Below, piece after piece: positions 43,204-52,065 of a stretch of 64,000 nt of DNA. Each line of letters opens with the position of its first letter. Positions within the stretch are counted from its first letter, which is position 1. The stretch covers positions 699,501 through 763,500 of the forward strand of contig NZ_CP016757.1 in NCBI RefSeq assembly GCF_001701045.1. Direction: 5' to 3'. The DNA comes from Cloacibacillus porcorum (GTDB lineage Bacteria > Synergistota > Synergistia > Synergistales > Synergistaceae). The notes below the pieces were generated by a model that did no database searches, was not told the DNA's origin, and saw nothing but the letters and a program-made list of their open reading frames with translations. The position numbers and the translations under genes were made by a program.

Positions 43204-45498
43204 GTGAGGGCGCTGGATTACAGCGTAAGCGATATAGAGAGGGATTTTTTGGATTTCCTCGGCTCAGAGGGGATTTATCTCGCGGATAATAAGGGGCTGA
43301 AGATCGACGGCCGCAAGCACCGCGTTACGCTTTCCGGCGACAAGCGCGGCTCTAATAACGGCGAGTATAAGGTCTTTGCCGACGAGTGGTTTCGCGGCTG
43401 GCTGCATAATTGGAAGACGGACGAGTGGTATATGTGGGATCCGCATAAGGACGGAGGCGTCTCTTCCGGCTCTATGTCCGCCGAGGAGAAGCGGGCGCTG
43501 GCTGAGAGGTGGGAGGCGGAGAGGGCCGAGCGTAAGCGGCAGGAGGCTCTCTCCCGCGCCCAGGCTTCGGAGCTCGCACGCCGGAAGTGGGAGGCGTCTA
43601 CACCGGCCGACGTCACGCACGGTTACGCGGCCAAGAAGGGGCTCGGTGATGTTTTTGGAGCGCGCCTGCTGGGCAGCGAGCTTGTTTATCCGCTCTTTGA
43701 CCCCAGCGGCGAGATCGTCAATATCCAGACTATTACCGCGCAGGGTGTGAAGCGTCCGCAGACTGGCGCGCCTATTGCCGGCAATTTTGGCCTGCTTGTC
43801 GCGCGGGGGGAGGTATTTAAAGGGGTAGAAGAGCTTCCCCTTGCGGAGAAAGAGAGCTTTTTTCAGACGGAGCTGCGAAGGCTCACCGCCCGCGTCTGGA
43901 TCGTCGAGGGTTGGGCGACGGGCTGCACCGTAGCGGAGGCCACGGGAGAGAGCATAGTAATTGCCCTTAACTGCGGCAATTTGCTGCCGGTGGTGCAAAA
44001 TGTCCGCCATCTTTTTCCGGAGCGCGAGTTTGTCATAGCGGCGGATAATGACCACCGCTCGCGCGGCAATCCCGGTCTGCACGCGGCGCTGCGGGTTTTT
44101 GAGGAGACCGGCGTCCCCTATGTTTATCCAGATTTTGACGAGGATGACGCAGGTACGGACTGGAATGACTACGCGGCGAAGCACGGCCTTAAAAGATGCC
44201 GCGCTGTGATGCTGCGTAAGCTGGCGGCCTTCAAGGATAAGGGGCTTTATAAGCTGAAGCATTCGGAGCCTCAGTTTGTGGATCTCTCAGAGAGCGGCCG
44301 GCCTTTGGGTACGGTGGAAAATTTGCGGGCGCTTTTAGCCTTCGCGGGCATGTCGGTGGAATATGACGAGATCAAGAAGGAGGAGGTCTTTACGATGCCT
44401 GGGCGTGTCTGGTGCGGCGATAACGCCAAGAACGCCGCGATCGGCGAGATACTCTCTCTCTGTTCGCGCTGGCGGATGCCGAAGAGCGATATTGAACCTC
44501 TCATCTCGAACATCGGCTCGCAGAATATCAGCAATCCCGTCAAGGACTGGATACTCTCCGAGCCCTGGGACGGCATGAATCGTATCCAGAATGTCTATGA
44601 CTCGCTTGTAGAGGAGAAGGATTTTCCGCGCCCCTTCAAAGAGACGCTGGTGCGCCGCTGGCTCATCTCCGGAGTGGCCGCCGTCTTTATGAAGCGCGGC
44701 TTCCGCTGCCGTGGCGTGCTGACCTTCGTCGGCGGACAAGGGATAGGCAAGACGACCTGGTTTCGCACGCTCTTTGGCAGGGATGATTTTTTTTCGGAGG
44801 GTGTCGGCCTCAACCTTAAGGATAAGGACAGCGTAAAGGCCGCCATCTCTGCCTGGGGGGTGGAATACGGCGAGCTGGAGGGGACTTTCAACCGCTCCGA
44901 GCTGCCGATCCTCAAGGCGTTTCTCACTCGCGGTTCGGATAAGATGCGTATGCCCTGGAGCCGCAAGGAGTCGGATTTCCAGCGTCGTACGATTTACGGT
45001 GCGACGGTGAACCAGAGGCAGTTTCTTATCGACGATACGGGCAACGCGCGCTGGTGGTGTATCCCGCTGGCGAGGATCACGGCGCTGGACCGCGGCGAGA
45101 TGCAGCAGATGTGGCGCGAGGTCTATGAGCGCTATTACCTTATGTACCTCAAAGAGCCTAAAAACGAGGATTGTCAATGGTGGCTGACGAAAGAGGAGGA
45201 CGCGCTGCTTGCGGAACGCAACCGCGAGTTCGAGGTTCCCTCCAGCGTCGAGGAGATAATCGCCTCACGCCTTGAGTGGGAATGTATGCGCGAACTGTGG
45301 GAGCTGAAGACGACGACGCAGATCCTGCACGAGTGCGGCTATCCTCCGGGAGACATAAAGACCGGGACTTTGATCAAGGCGGGCAAGGTGCTGGCGAAGC
45401 TCACCGGCGAAACTTCAAAGCCGATGGGGCACGCCAATGCGAGGATGTGGCGCGTGCCGCCAAAGAAGACTGTCTTTGCGGATATTGTCAAATTATGA
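43204..45498 (+). CDS. Phage primase-helicase (Toprim + VirE-like P-loop)
   Basis: 764-aa replication protein. Domains: N-terminal DNA-binding region (~1-140, long Arg/Glu helix at ~95-130), Toprim domain (~225-310, RVWIVEGWATGCTVAEAT and FVIAADND) and a VirE/superfamily-3-like ATPase with Walker A VGGQGIGKTTW (~509-519). It probably primes and unwinds DNA at the phage origin. GTG start behind GAGG. A cluster of TGTTCGC repeats follows directly, which suggests that the origin lies there. Confidence 0.88.
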   Translation: MRALDYSVSDIERDFLDFLGSEGIYLADNKGLKIDGRKHRVTLSGDKRGSNNGEYKVFADEWFRGWLHNWKTDEWYMWDPHKDGGVSSGSMSAEEKRALAERWEAERAERKRQEALSRAQASELARRKWEASTPADVTHGYAAKKGLGDVFGARLLGSELVYPLFDPSGEIVNIQTITAQGVKRPQTGAPIAGNFGLLVARGEVFKGVEELPLAEKESFFQTELRRLTARVWIVEGWATGCTVAEATGESIVIALNCGNLLPVVQNVRHLFPEREFVIAADNDHRSRGNPGLHAALRVFEETGVPYVYPDFDEDDAGTDWNDYAAKHGLKRCRAVMLRKLAAFKDKGLYKLKHSEPQFVDLSESGRPLGTVENLRALLAFAGMSVEYDEIKKEEVFTMPGRVWCGDNAKNAAIGEILSLCSRWRMPKSDIEPLISNIGSQNISNPVKDWILSEPWDGMNRIQNVYDSLVEEKDFPRPFKETLVRRWLISGVAAVFMKRGFRCRGVLTFVGGQGIGKTTWFRTLFGRDDFFSEGVGLNLKDKDSVKAAISAWGVEYGELEGTFNRSELPILKAFLTRGSDKMRMPWSRKESDFQRRTIYGATVNQRQFLIDDTGNARWWCIPLARITALDRGEMQQMWREVYERYYLMYLKEPKNEDCQWWLTKEEDALLAERNREFEVPSSVEEIIASRLEWECMRELWELKTTTQILHECGYPPGDIKTGTLIKAGKVLAKLTGETSKPMGHANARMWRVPPKKTVFADIVKL

Positions 45499-45514
45499 TG
45501 TGAGCACATAAGCC

Positions 45515-45831
45515 GCGAACACTTTAAATAGTAAGTTAAGAATGTTCGCACGAGAAAAGACGGTAATAGCAATGGCGCGCCGCGGGGTGCGCGAGCAGAT
45601 GGATAATCTGTTCGCAAATGTGTTCGCACAAAAAAATCTTTGCTATCAGAGGGGATAACTGTACCCTGCGAACATGTGACACGAAAAAAGCGCTATAAAT
45701 AGAATTTTTTACCTTTTAAATGTTTTTCTAAAATCAAGGGGTTTGTGTGTTCGCAATGTTCGCAGTCAGGTTTTTATCAGCAATGGCAAGGATTGAGGGG
45801 CGCGAACATATTTGCGAGCATATCGCGAACA
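45515..45831. repeat. Iteron-like TGTTCGC array, candidate phage origin
   Basis: Nine exact copies of a 7-mer in a 317-base gap. TGTTCGC at 45543, 45609, 45621, 45748 and 45757; the complement GCGAACA at 45515, 45668, 45802 and 45825; plus a variant GCGAGCA at 45814. Two copies at 45748 and 45757 repeat every nine bases. An AT-rich stretch (45690-45735) lies between the groups, as a melting region would. No gene fits in 45499-45854. Confidence 0.75.
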
Positions 45832-45854
45832 AATAGAGGCGGGGAGGCAAGAAG

Positions 45855-46301
45855 ATGAGCTCATATAAGCACCGGATGGCCGAAGGAGCTATCAAGGATT
45901 TTCCGAAGATCAAGCAGGACTATGACAGCTATAAGCTTATGCTGGACGCCAGGGCGCTTGCCGGCGGCGGCTGTATTTTCGACGAACGGGTGGACGGCGG
46001 CGGAGTTTCCGACAGCGCCGGCGAGAGGTATATGGATCGGTATAACGATCCTGTGCTGCGGAAGCTTCAGGCTCTTGTGGAGGGAATCTATACGGCTTAT
46101 TACGAACTGCCGCCTGCCGAACGCAGAGTGATTGCCTTACGCTACTGGCAAAATCTTGATGTCCCCGATGTCGCACATGAACTTATGTTCAGCGAAAGTA
46201 ATGTTTACAGGTACACCCGCAGCGCGCTCAGCTATCTTTATCGGCAGATTTTAAGCGTTCAGCCATTACTTGAAGACTGGAGAACGGGCGGGTTAAAATG
46301 A
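45855..46301 (+). CDS. Sigma-like late transcription regulator (ArpU/RinA type)
   Basis: 148-aa protein with a sigma-70 region-4-like C-terminus: LPPAERRVIALRYWQNLDVPDVAHELMFSESNVYRYTRSAL (~80-120). Phage proteins of this build (ArpU, RinA) activate the late genes and sit just before terminase, as here. GGGGAGG precedes the ATG. The gap after it contains direct repeats that could be its binding sites. Confidence 0.8.
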   Translation: MSSYKHRMAEGAIKDFPKIKQDYDSYKLMLDARALAGGGCIFDERVDGGGVSDSAGERYMDRYNDPVLRKLQALVEGIYTAYYELPPAERRVIALRYWQNLDVPDVAHELMFSESNVYRYTRSALSYLYRQILSVQPLLEDWRTGGLK

Positions 46302-46314
46302 ACTCCAACCGCTA

Positions 46315-46448
46315 TTGTTGAGAAATTGTTGAGAATTTTTTCTCAAGTTATCCACATTGGTCAAAGTTTTGTGCTGCTGTTATGCCCGCGTTTTTTTGAG
46401 TTCTCTAGTGTGTTTTTCTGTACATTGGTCAAAAAGTCAAAGGTCAAA
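46315..46448. promoter_or_regulatory. Repeats in the late control region
   Basis: TTGTTGAGAA occurs twice (46315-46324, 46326-46335); TTGAGAA-TTTT-TTCTCAA forms a palindrome at 46329-46346. ACATTGGTCAAA occurs at 46354-46365 and 46422-46433, and GTCAAA again at 46436 and 46443. Possible activator sites for the late promoter. Confidence 0.5.
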
Positions 46449-46487
46449 TTGTGTCTGAATTGTTGCAAATTTTTTCGCAGGATTTTC

Positions 46488-46496
46488 TGCTATACT
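46488..46496 (+). promoter_or_regulatory. Late promoter, extended -10
   Basis: TGC-TATACT, an extended -10 without a good -35 box, which fits an activator-dependent promoter. Terminase begins 108 bases downstream. Confidence 0.5.
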
Positions 46497-46603
46497 TCTC
46501 TATAGTGGCATAAACAGATATGGCGAACAGAGAGCTGCTTCTCATCTGAGAGGTGGCTCTTTTTGTTTGCCTTAGATCATCTTGCAGAAAGGAGGCGGTA
46601 CGG

Positions 46604-47233
46604 ATGGCGCTTAGCGAGATGCAGGAGCGTTTTTGTCAGTTTTATGTCGGTGAATGCCGGGGCAACGGCACTGAGGCAGTCGTCCGCGCCGGGTATACTG
46701 AGAATAGAAGTTCTGCCGCTGTTATTGCCAGCCAGAACTTAAGGAAGCTTAATATTATCAGTCGTATCAAGGATTTAAGACGTGAAGCACTCGAAGCCTC
46801 CGGCTTTGATAAGGAGCGGGTTCGTGAGGCGATAATGCGGCGAATGATGGGGATCGTGAGCACGAGCCTGACGGATATCGTGCATATTTCACCCAGCAGG
46901 GACGATCCTCACCGCAGAGAGATCTTAAAAGAGCTTGCCGAGAAGAACGGCGGCCAGCAGATACTTGATTTCGGCGAGCTGCTTTTTGTGCCGACGACGG
47001 GGCTGACCGATGAGGCGGACGGCGCGATCAAGAAGTTTAAGGCGATTCAGCCGACGGAGCATTCCGACGGCGGTCTTGAGGTGGAGATGCACGACCCCAT
47101 TGCCGCCGCGCGTCTGTTGGCGGAGATATCGGGGCTCAAACAGCCGGATACGGAGGTAAACGTGAATGTCTCTCCGGCGGTGATTTTACAGCAGGTGGAG
47201 GCCCGCCAGGCGGGGGCGAGCGCCAATGGATAA
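46604..47233 (+). CDS. Terminase small subunit
   Basis: 209-aa DNA-recognition subunit of the packaging motor. N-terminal HTH region: LSEMQERFCQFYVGECRGNGTEAVVRAGY and the following NLRKLNIISRIKDLRRE are typical of the terminase_2 family. The ATG at 46604 sits behind AAAGGAGG; the frame is open a little upstream. The end overlaps the large-subunit gene by eight bases. Confidence 0.92.
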   Translation: MALSEMQERFCQFYVGECRGNGTEAVVRAGYTENRSSAAVIASQNLRKLNIISRIKDLRREALEASGFDKERVREAIMRRMMGIVSTSLTDIVHISPSRDDPHRREILKELAEKNGGQQILDFGELLFVPTTGLTDEADGAIKKFKAIQPTEHSDGGLEVEMHDPIAAARLLAEISGLKQPDTEVNVNVSPAVILQQVEARQAGASANG

Positions 47234-48608
47234 CGGTCTTGTAGAACTGGTGGAGCGCTGGCGTGATTCCCCTCGCGATTTTGTGATCGAGTGTCTTGGC
47301 GCAACGCCTACGGAGCAGCAGCGGGCTGTGCTTGATACGCTTGCAAGCCCGGGCGCTAAGATTACGATTCGTTCCGGGCACGGAACTGGAAAGAGTACGC
47401 TGTTTGCCTGGACTGCTTTGTGGGCGCTTTGCTGTTTTTTAGATGTTAAGGTTCCGGTTACGGCTCCTACGGCGCACCAGCTGTCGGATATTTTATGGGC
47501 GGAAATTAAGAAATGGCACGGGAGTATGCTTGAGCCGTGGAAGAGCGCTATTAAGTTTAAAGCAGATAAGATTATTATGGAGAATTCGCCTGGGTTTGTG
47601 GCGGCACGTACCGGAAGGAAGGAAACGCCGGAAGCTTTGCAGGGGTTTCACGCGAAGAATTTAATTTTCCTCATAGATGAAGCGTCCGGCATTCCGGAGC
47701 AGGTTTTTGAGACTGCAAGAGGTTCTCTTTCGACGCCTGGGGCACGTATCTTAATGGCGGCGAATCCTACACGTCTGACTGGATATTTTTACAATTCGCA
47801 TCACAAGAACCGTGACTTATGGTCGCGGTTTGTTTTTTCGTGTATCAACAGTCCCAACGTGGATGCTGAATATGTGAAGCAGATTGCCGAGGAGTACGGG
47901 GAGGACAGCGATATGTACCGCGTGCGCGTGCTGGGGGAGTTTCCGCACGCCTCTGTCTCGCAGTTTATGCCCGGTGACGTCGTAGAGGCAGCGATGGGGA
48001 AGCATCTGCGGGAGGATATGTATGGTTTTGCGCCCGTCGTCATCGGCGTCGATGTGGCGATGTTTGGCGGCGACCGCAGCGTTATCATGCTTCGCCAGGG
48101 GTTATATTCAAATATTCTCTATCAGGTGCGTGGGAATACGCCGGAGACGCTGGCGGCTCATGCGGCCAGGCTATATGACGAGCACAAGGCCGACGCGCTC
48201 ATCGTGGACGCGACTGGCGTTGGCGAGGCGGTTATGTCGAGCCTCCGTCTGATGAACCGCTCTCCCATCGCCTTTTACGCCGGCGAGAAGTCTCTTTTGC
48301 CGAACTGTGTGAACCGGCGCGCGGAGGTTTGGTACAAGATGCGCGAGTGGTTTAAGTTGGGCGGGGCTATACCGGATAATTCGGATTTACGCGACGACCT
48401 GGTCGGCCCGGAGTTTCAGTACACCGCCGGCAGCAGCAAGATTCAGCTGGAACGCAAGCAGGATATGGCGAAGCGCGGACTTGCCAGTCCGGATCTTGCC
48501 GACGCGCTGGCGATAACTTTTGCCGCCGACGTGCTGCCCAGGTCGTCGCACAGCGGCACCGGAGACGGCGGCGGGTGGGCCGACGATGATTATGACGTTT
48601 ACAGTTAG
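47226..48608 (+). CDS. terL: Terminase large subunit
   Basis: 460-aa packaging ATPase and nuclease. Walker A SGHGTGKST (~50-58), Walker B with LIFLIDEASG (Asp151, Glu152), and an RNase H-like nuclease with Asp276 (IGVDVAMFGGD), Asp328 (LIVDATGVG) and late SPDLADALAI. It cuts and pumps phage DNA into the head through the portal encoded downstream. Length and order are normal. Confidence 0.96.
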   Translation: MDNGLVELVERWRDSPRDFVIECLGATPTEQQRAVLDTLASPGAKITIRSGHGTGKSTLFAWTALWALCCFLDVKVPVTAPTAHQLSDILWAEIKKWHGSMLEPWKSAIKFKADKIIMENSPGFVAARTGRKETPEALQGFHAKNLIFLIDEASGIPEQVFETARGSLSTPGARILMAANPTRLTGYFYNSHHKNRDLWSRFVFSCINSPNVDAEYVKQIAEEYGEDSDMYRVRVLGEFPHASVSQFMPGDVVEAAMGKHLREDMYGFAPVVIGVDVAMFGGDRSVIMLRQGLYSNILYQVRGNTPETLAAHAARLYDEHKADALIVDATGVGEAVMSSLRLMNRSPIAFYAGEKSLLPNCVNRRAEVWYKMREWFKLGGAIPDNSDLRDDLVGPEFQYTAGSSKIQLERKQDMAKRGLASPDLADALAITFAADVLPRSSHSGTGDGGGWADDDYDVYS

Positions 48609-48620
48609 GAGGCGGCGAGG

Positions 48621-48791
48621 TTGTATGAAGAGACAAAGGGAGCCGACGTCAAGGCTGAAGCGGAAACGGTGCGGTGTTATAACGGCAGGATGATGGGCTT
48701 TCGGCTGCCGGGGCCAGAGGAGATGGCAGGGGTGGAGGCCTCCGCGCTGGATAGGAGGCTGGCGGATGAGGATTTCGATTTTTATTTGTAG
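48621..48791 (+). CDS. Small phage protein, unknown
   Basis: 56-aa acidic protein from a TTG start eight bases after AGGAGG; ends RLADEDFDFYL. It fits exactly between terminase and the next gene. No family is recognised. Confidence 0.55.
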   Translation: MYEETKGADVKAEAETVRCYNGRMMGFRLPGPEEMAGVEASALDRRLADEDFDFYL

Positions 48792-48808
48792 GAAAGGAAG
48801 TGAGCGGC

Positions 48809-49033
48809 ATGTGTTCAGGAGGAGGCGGGAGTTACGAGCCTACCCCGGTCCCGAAGGTGGTTCCGGGCGCGACGAGCGTGGCTACCGGCGAGACGGCGGA
48901 TTCCGGTCTGGCTCTTTCAAAGGCGCTGGAGCGTCAGCGCCGACGCAAGGGGGCGGCCTCTACGGTCAGGAATGAGGGCGGAGCCGGAGGTCTTACGGAC
49001 TCTTCGGGCGGGAAGAGGCTGTTCGGGGAATGA
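48809..49033 (+). CDS. Gly/Pro-rich small protein before portal
   Basis: 74-aa protein starting MCSGGGGSYEPTPVPKV and ending with SSGGKRLFGE. Short proteins of this style, with a CGGGG start and a basic ALERQRRRK-type middle, are regularly found next to the portal gene in podovirus-type phages. The role is unknown. A GTG three codons upstream is an alternative start. Confidence 0.65.
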   Translation: MCSGGGGSYEPTPVPKVVPGATSVATGETADSGLALSKALERQRRRKGAASTVRNEGGAGGLTDSSGGKRLFGE

Positions 49034-49045
49034 CGGTGGTGTGTG

Positions 49046-50713
49046 ATGGAGTATACGGCGGAGCTTAGGAAGGGGCTGGATCAGCGGCGAGCGGCGCTGC
49101 GGAATGACGCCTCTTATATTGAACCTCTCTGGCAGGAGCTGCGGGATTATATTCATCCCTTTCGCGGGCGTTTCGCCGGCGAGAAGAATGACAGGCTGCC
49201 GGATATGCTTAAGGTGCTCTCTTCGGTTCCCGGGAAGGCGCGTTCCACGCTGGTAGCAGGAATGCAGTCCGGTCTTACTTCGCCCTCGCGGCAGTGGTTT
49301 ATGCTTTCCACGCATAACGCCGAGCTCTCGGACGACTGGGAGGTGCGCTGCTGGCTGGATGATGTGCACGACCGCATGATGCGCGTGATGCAGGGGAGTA
49401 ATTTTTATCACGCGCTGCATAATGTCTATGAGGAGCTGGTCACTTTCGGCACCGGCGTGATGGTTATTGTGCCGGATTATAGTAATGTGATCCGCTGTAC
49501 GACGCTTACGTGCGGCCGCTATTGGCTGGGCGCCTCGAACGGTTATGACATCGACTGTATTTATCGGGATTTCGACCTGACGGCGAAGCAGATCGTCTCT
49601 ATGTTTGGTGAGAAGAATGTCTCGGACGGCGTAAGGCTGGCGGCTGTGAGCAGCCCTTTTACCCGTTTTGAGGTGCATCAGGCGATTGAGCCGGATTATG
49701 AGAGGGTCACGCGTATGCCGTTCCGCTCCTGTTATTGGGAGAGCGGCGGCGACGCGGAGCGGGTGCTTTCTGTGCGCGGTTATCATGGTTTTCCCGCGAT
49801 GACTCCGCGCTGGCACTGTATTGACAACGATGTTTATGGTTACGGCCCGGGGGCGGAGGCTCTGCCGGACGCAAAGGAGCTGCGGATTCAGATCCGCGAC
49901 CGGGCGGTGGCGATCCGCAAGCAGGTGGCCCCGCCTCTGGTGGCTCCGGAGGGGCTGCGCCGTTCGGGGGTGCGTTCGATGCCGAACGGGATCACTTATG
50001 TGCCGGACGGGCAGATGCAGCAGATTCAGCAGCTGTATAATGTTCAGCTGAATTTGCCCGGGCTGCAGCAGATTATTCAGGAGACGGCGGATTCGATTCG
50101 TTCGACGATGTACGCGGATCTTTTTCTTATGCTGCAGCAGTCCGGCGGTCCGCAGATGACGGCCAGGGAGATCATCGAGCGCCACGAGGAGAAGATGCTG
50201 GTGCTGGGCCCGGTGCTGGGCAGGCTTGAGAGGGAGCTGCTTTCCCCCGCCATTGAACGTATTTACAGCGTCATGTATGAGGCGGGGCTTATTCCCGAAG
50301 CTCCCGAAGCTTTGCGCGGCACGACGGATATAAATATAGAGTTTGTCTCTATTTTGGCGCAGGCCCAGAAGATGCAGGGGATGAAGCCAATCGAGCAGAG
50401 TGTGTCGTTTATCGGTTCGCTGGCCGCCTCGTTCCCAGAAGCGGCGGACGCTCTGGATGTAGATGCAGGTATCCGCGAGTATTGTAAGTTGTCGGGCGCT
50501 CCCGCCAAGCTGCTGCGCGATCCCAGGGCGGTGGAGGAGATACGGGCCCGCCGCGCGCAGGCGGCCCGTGAGCAGGAGCAGTTGGCGCAGATGCAGGCGG
50601 CTATCCAGAGCGGACAGCAGGCGGCCCAGGGCGCGGAGGCGCTGGCGAATACGGATGTGAGGCCCGGCTCGGCGCTTTCGGCGGTCGGCGATCTGCTTAG
50701 GAACGGGATGTGA
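49046..50713 (+). CDS. Portal / head-tail connector protein (podovirus type)
   Basis: 555-aa head-to-tail connecting protein, the ring through which DNA enters the capsid. The segments IEPLWQELRDYIHPFRGRF, GMQSGLTSPSRQWF and YGYGPGAEALPDAKELR match the T7-like/BPP-1-like connector family. A long Gln/Ala-rich helix closes the C-terminus. It marks the phage as a short-tailed type. Confidence 0.93.
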   Translation: MEYTAELRKGLDQRRAALRNDASYIEPLWQELRDYIHPFRGRFAGEKNDRLPDMLKVLSSVPGKARSTLVAGMQSGLTSPSRQWFMLSTHNAELSDDWEVRCWLDDVHDRMMRVMQGSNFYHALHNVYEELVTFGTGVMVIVPDYSNVIRCTTLTCGRYWLGASNGYDIDCIYRDFDLTAKQIVSMFGEKNVSDGVRLAAVSSPFTRFEVHQAIEPDYERVTRMPFRSCYWESGGDAERVLSVRGYHGFPAMTPRWHCIDNDVYGYGPGAEALPDAKELRIQIRDRAVAIRKQVAPPLVAPEGLRRSGVRSMPNGITYVPDGQMQQIQQLYNVQLNLPGLQQIIQETADSIRSTMYADLFLMLQQSGGPQMTAREIIERHEEKMLVLGPVLGRLERELLSPAIERIYSVMYEAGLIPEAPEALRGTTDINIEFVSILAQAQKMQGMKPIEQSVSFIGSLAASFPEAADALDVDAGIREYCKLSGAPAKLLRDPRAVEEIRARRAQAAREQEQLAQMQAAIQSGQQAAQGAEALANTDVRPGSALSAVGDLLRNGM

Positions 50714-50724
50714 GAGGACGGTGG

Positions 50725-51054
50725 ATGATGGATAGTAGAACTGAATCTGAACGGCGCTTGATGTCCGCCCTTCTGGCTTTTGCCGAGGGGCGGATTTTTG
50801 TCGGGCTGCTTATCGAGGAGACGGGGTTTTTAAGGAGTTCCGCGCGTGATTCCCCTACCGCCGAGGATACTTATTACCGCGAGGGCGAGCGTAATGTCGG
50901 GCAGCGCGTCTTTGAGATGGCCGTGAGCAGCGGCGCGGATCCCTTGAGGTGTATGAGGGAGCACGGGCGGTGGTGCGAGGAGATAGCGCTGCGGGAGAGG
51001 GGCCTTCCCGCGGATGAAGAGGAGGAGGATTTGAGTTATGCAGAACGAAAATGA
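50725..51054 (+). CDS. Bbp19-like phage protein
   Basis: 109-aa protein with FVGLLIEETGFLRSSAR and YYREGERNVGQRVFEMA, the pattern of the Bbp19 family from Bordetella phage BPP-1. Its role is not established. AGAGG lies seven bases before the ATG at 50725. It overlaps the next gene by 17 bases. Confidence 0.78.
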   Translation: MMDSRTESERRLMSALLAFAEGRIFVGLLIEETGFLRSSARDSPTAEDTYYREGERNVGQRVFEMAVSSGADPLRCMREHGRWCEEIALRERGLPADEEEEDLSYAERK

Positions 51055-51334
51055 CGCCACCAGCGCGGCGTCGATGATTTTCCCCGGTGTGTCAAAGGAG
51101 GACGAGATCGCAAAGCTTTATGAGGTGACTTGTATGCCTCCGGAGGAGAAGCTCAATAAGGAGGAGAAGGAGGATACCTGGTCCGCCAGGCGGTCGGTGA
51201 TTGTCCGCTCGGCAGATGCCGGAGATGCCTCTTCAAAGGCTGAGGCTTTTCTTTATAGGGAGGAAAAACGGGAGTATAGGGCGATAGAGATCAATCTTTG
51301 GGGACCTGTACTAATGACAGCGATGTTTTTATGA
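51038..51334 (+). CDS. Small phage structural-region protein, unknown
   Basis: 98-aa charged protein behind a GAGGAGG site. Acidic, Lys/Glu-rich middle; no family recognised. Placed between the Bbp19-like and scaffold genes. Confidence 0.6.
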   Translation: MQNENDATSAASMIFPGVSKEDEIAKLYEVTCMPPEEKLNKEEKEDTWSARRSVIVRSADAGDASSKAEAFLYREEKREYRAIEINLWGPVLMTAMFL

Positions 51335-51357
51335 GACAGAGGTAAGGAGCGATTTGT

Positions 51358-52053
51358 ATGACGGATGAAACAGCAGTAACACAGAATACCGAGGGCACGC
51401 CGCCTGCGGATCCGGCGGCGGCGCAGACGGCTGATAACACTGCAGGCGGTGAACTTGAACGTACCCTGCTCACTGATGGAATAGGGACGGAAACGGCGGC
51501 GAAGGCGGGTGGTGCGGATAGGGACGATCTGGACAAGGACTCTAAGGAGGGCGACGAGGGCGATAAGGGTAAGGAGCCCTCCGTGCCGGAGAGGTATGAG
51601 CTTACTATGCTGGAGGGCTGGGGGCTCGACGAGGATGGGCTGGCCGAGCTAACGCCGATCATGCAGGGGCTGGGGGCGTCCAACGAGCAGGTGCAGGCGA
51701 TAGCCGATCTTTATGTGAGGCGTCTGTCGGCGGCGCGCGAGGCGCAGCTTGCGGCGGACGCGGCGACGGTGAAGGCGTGGCAGGATGAGATTGTGCAGGA
51801 TCCGGAGATCGGCGGCCCCGCTTTGGAGGAGAATCTCGCAGCGGTGAGCCGGGTGCTGGCGAGGTATGCCGGCGATGAGTTTGTCGGTTGGATGAAGGAT
51901 ACGAATCTCGGGAATTATCCGCCGTTTGTAAAGGCGATGGTGAAGATGGCGAAGGATCTTTCCGACGACAGTTTTATCCCAGGTGGACGCGGCGGCGGTA
52001 TGGGCGGCGACCCGATGAAGGAAGCCGCGAATCTTATTTACGGAAAAATTTAA
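51358..52053 (+). CDS. Probable capsid scaffold protein
   Basis: 231-aa acidic protein. A disordered N-terminus (~1-75, rich in Asp, Gly, Ala, Thr) is followed by a helical part with LGASNEQVQAIADLYVRRLSAAREAQL, as in phage scaffolds. It lies directly before the coat gene, the standard place. It would fill the procapsid and guide coat assembly, then leave. Confidence 0.8.
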   Translation: MTDETAVTQNTEGTPPADPAAAQTADNTAGGELERTLLTDGIGTETAAKAGGADRDDLDKDSKEGDEGDKGKEPSVPERYELTMLEGWGLDEDGLAELTPIMQGLGASNEQVQAIADLYVRRLSAAREAQLAADAATVKAWQDEIVQDPEIGGPALEENLAAVSRVLARYAGDEFVGWMKDTNLGNYPPFVKAMVKMAKDLSDDSFIPGGRGGGMGGDPMKEAANLIYGKI

Positions 52054-52065
52054 GGAGGGGTATAG

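Noticed and set aside
45515-45831. LexA (SOS) box cluster
   Set aside because: The Gram-positive box needs CGAAC-N4-GTTCG in inverted order; the copies here are spaced and oriented otherwise. An iteron array fits better.
45515-45831. CRISPR array
   Set aside because: The repeats are only seven bases, in both orientations and unevenly spaced.
48917-50185. 422-codon minus-strand frame opposite portal
   Set aside because: Antisense of the portal gene, rich in Arg/His/Leu, with no family pattern.
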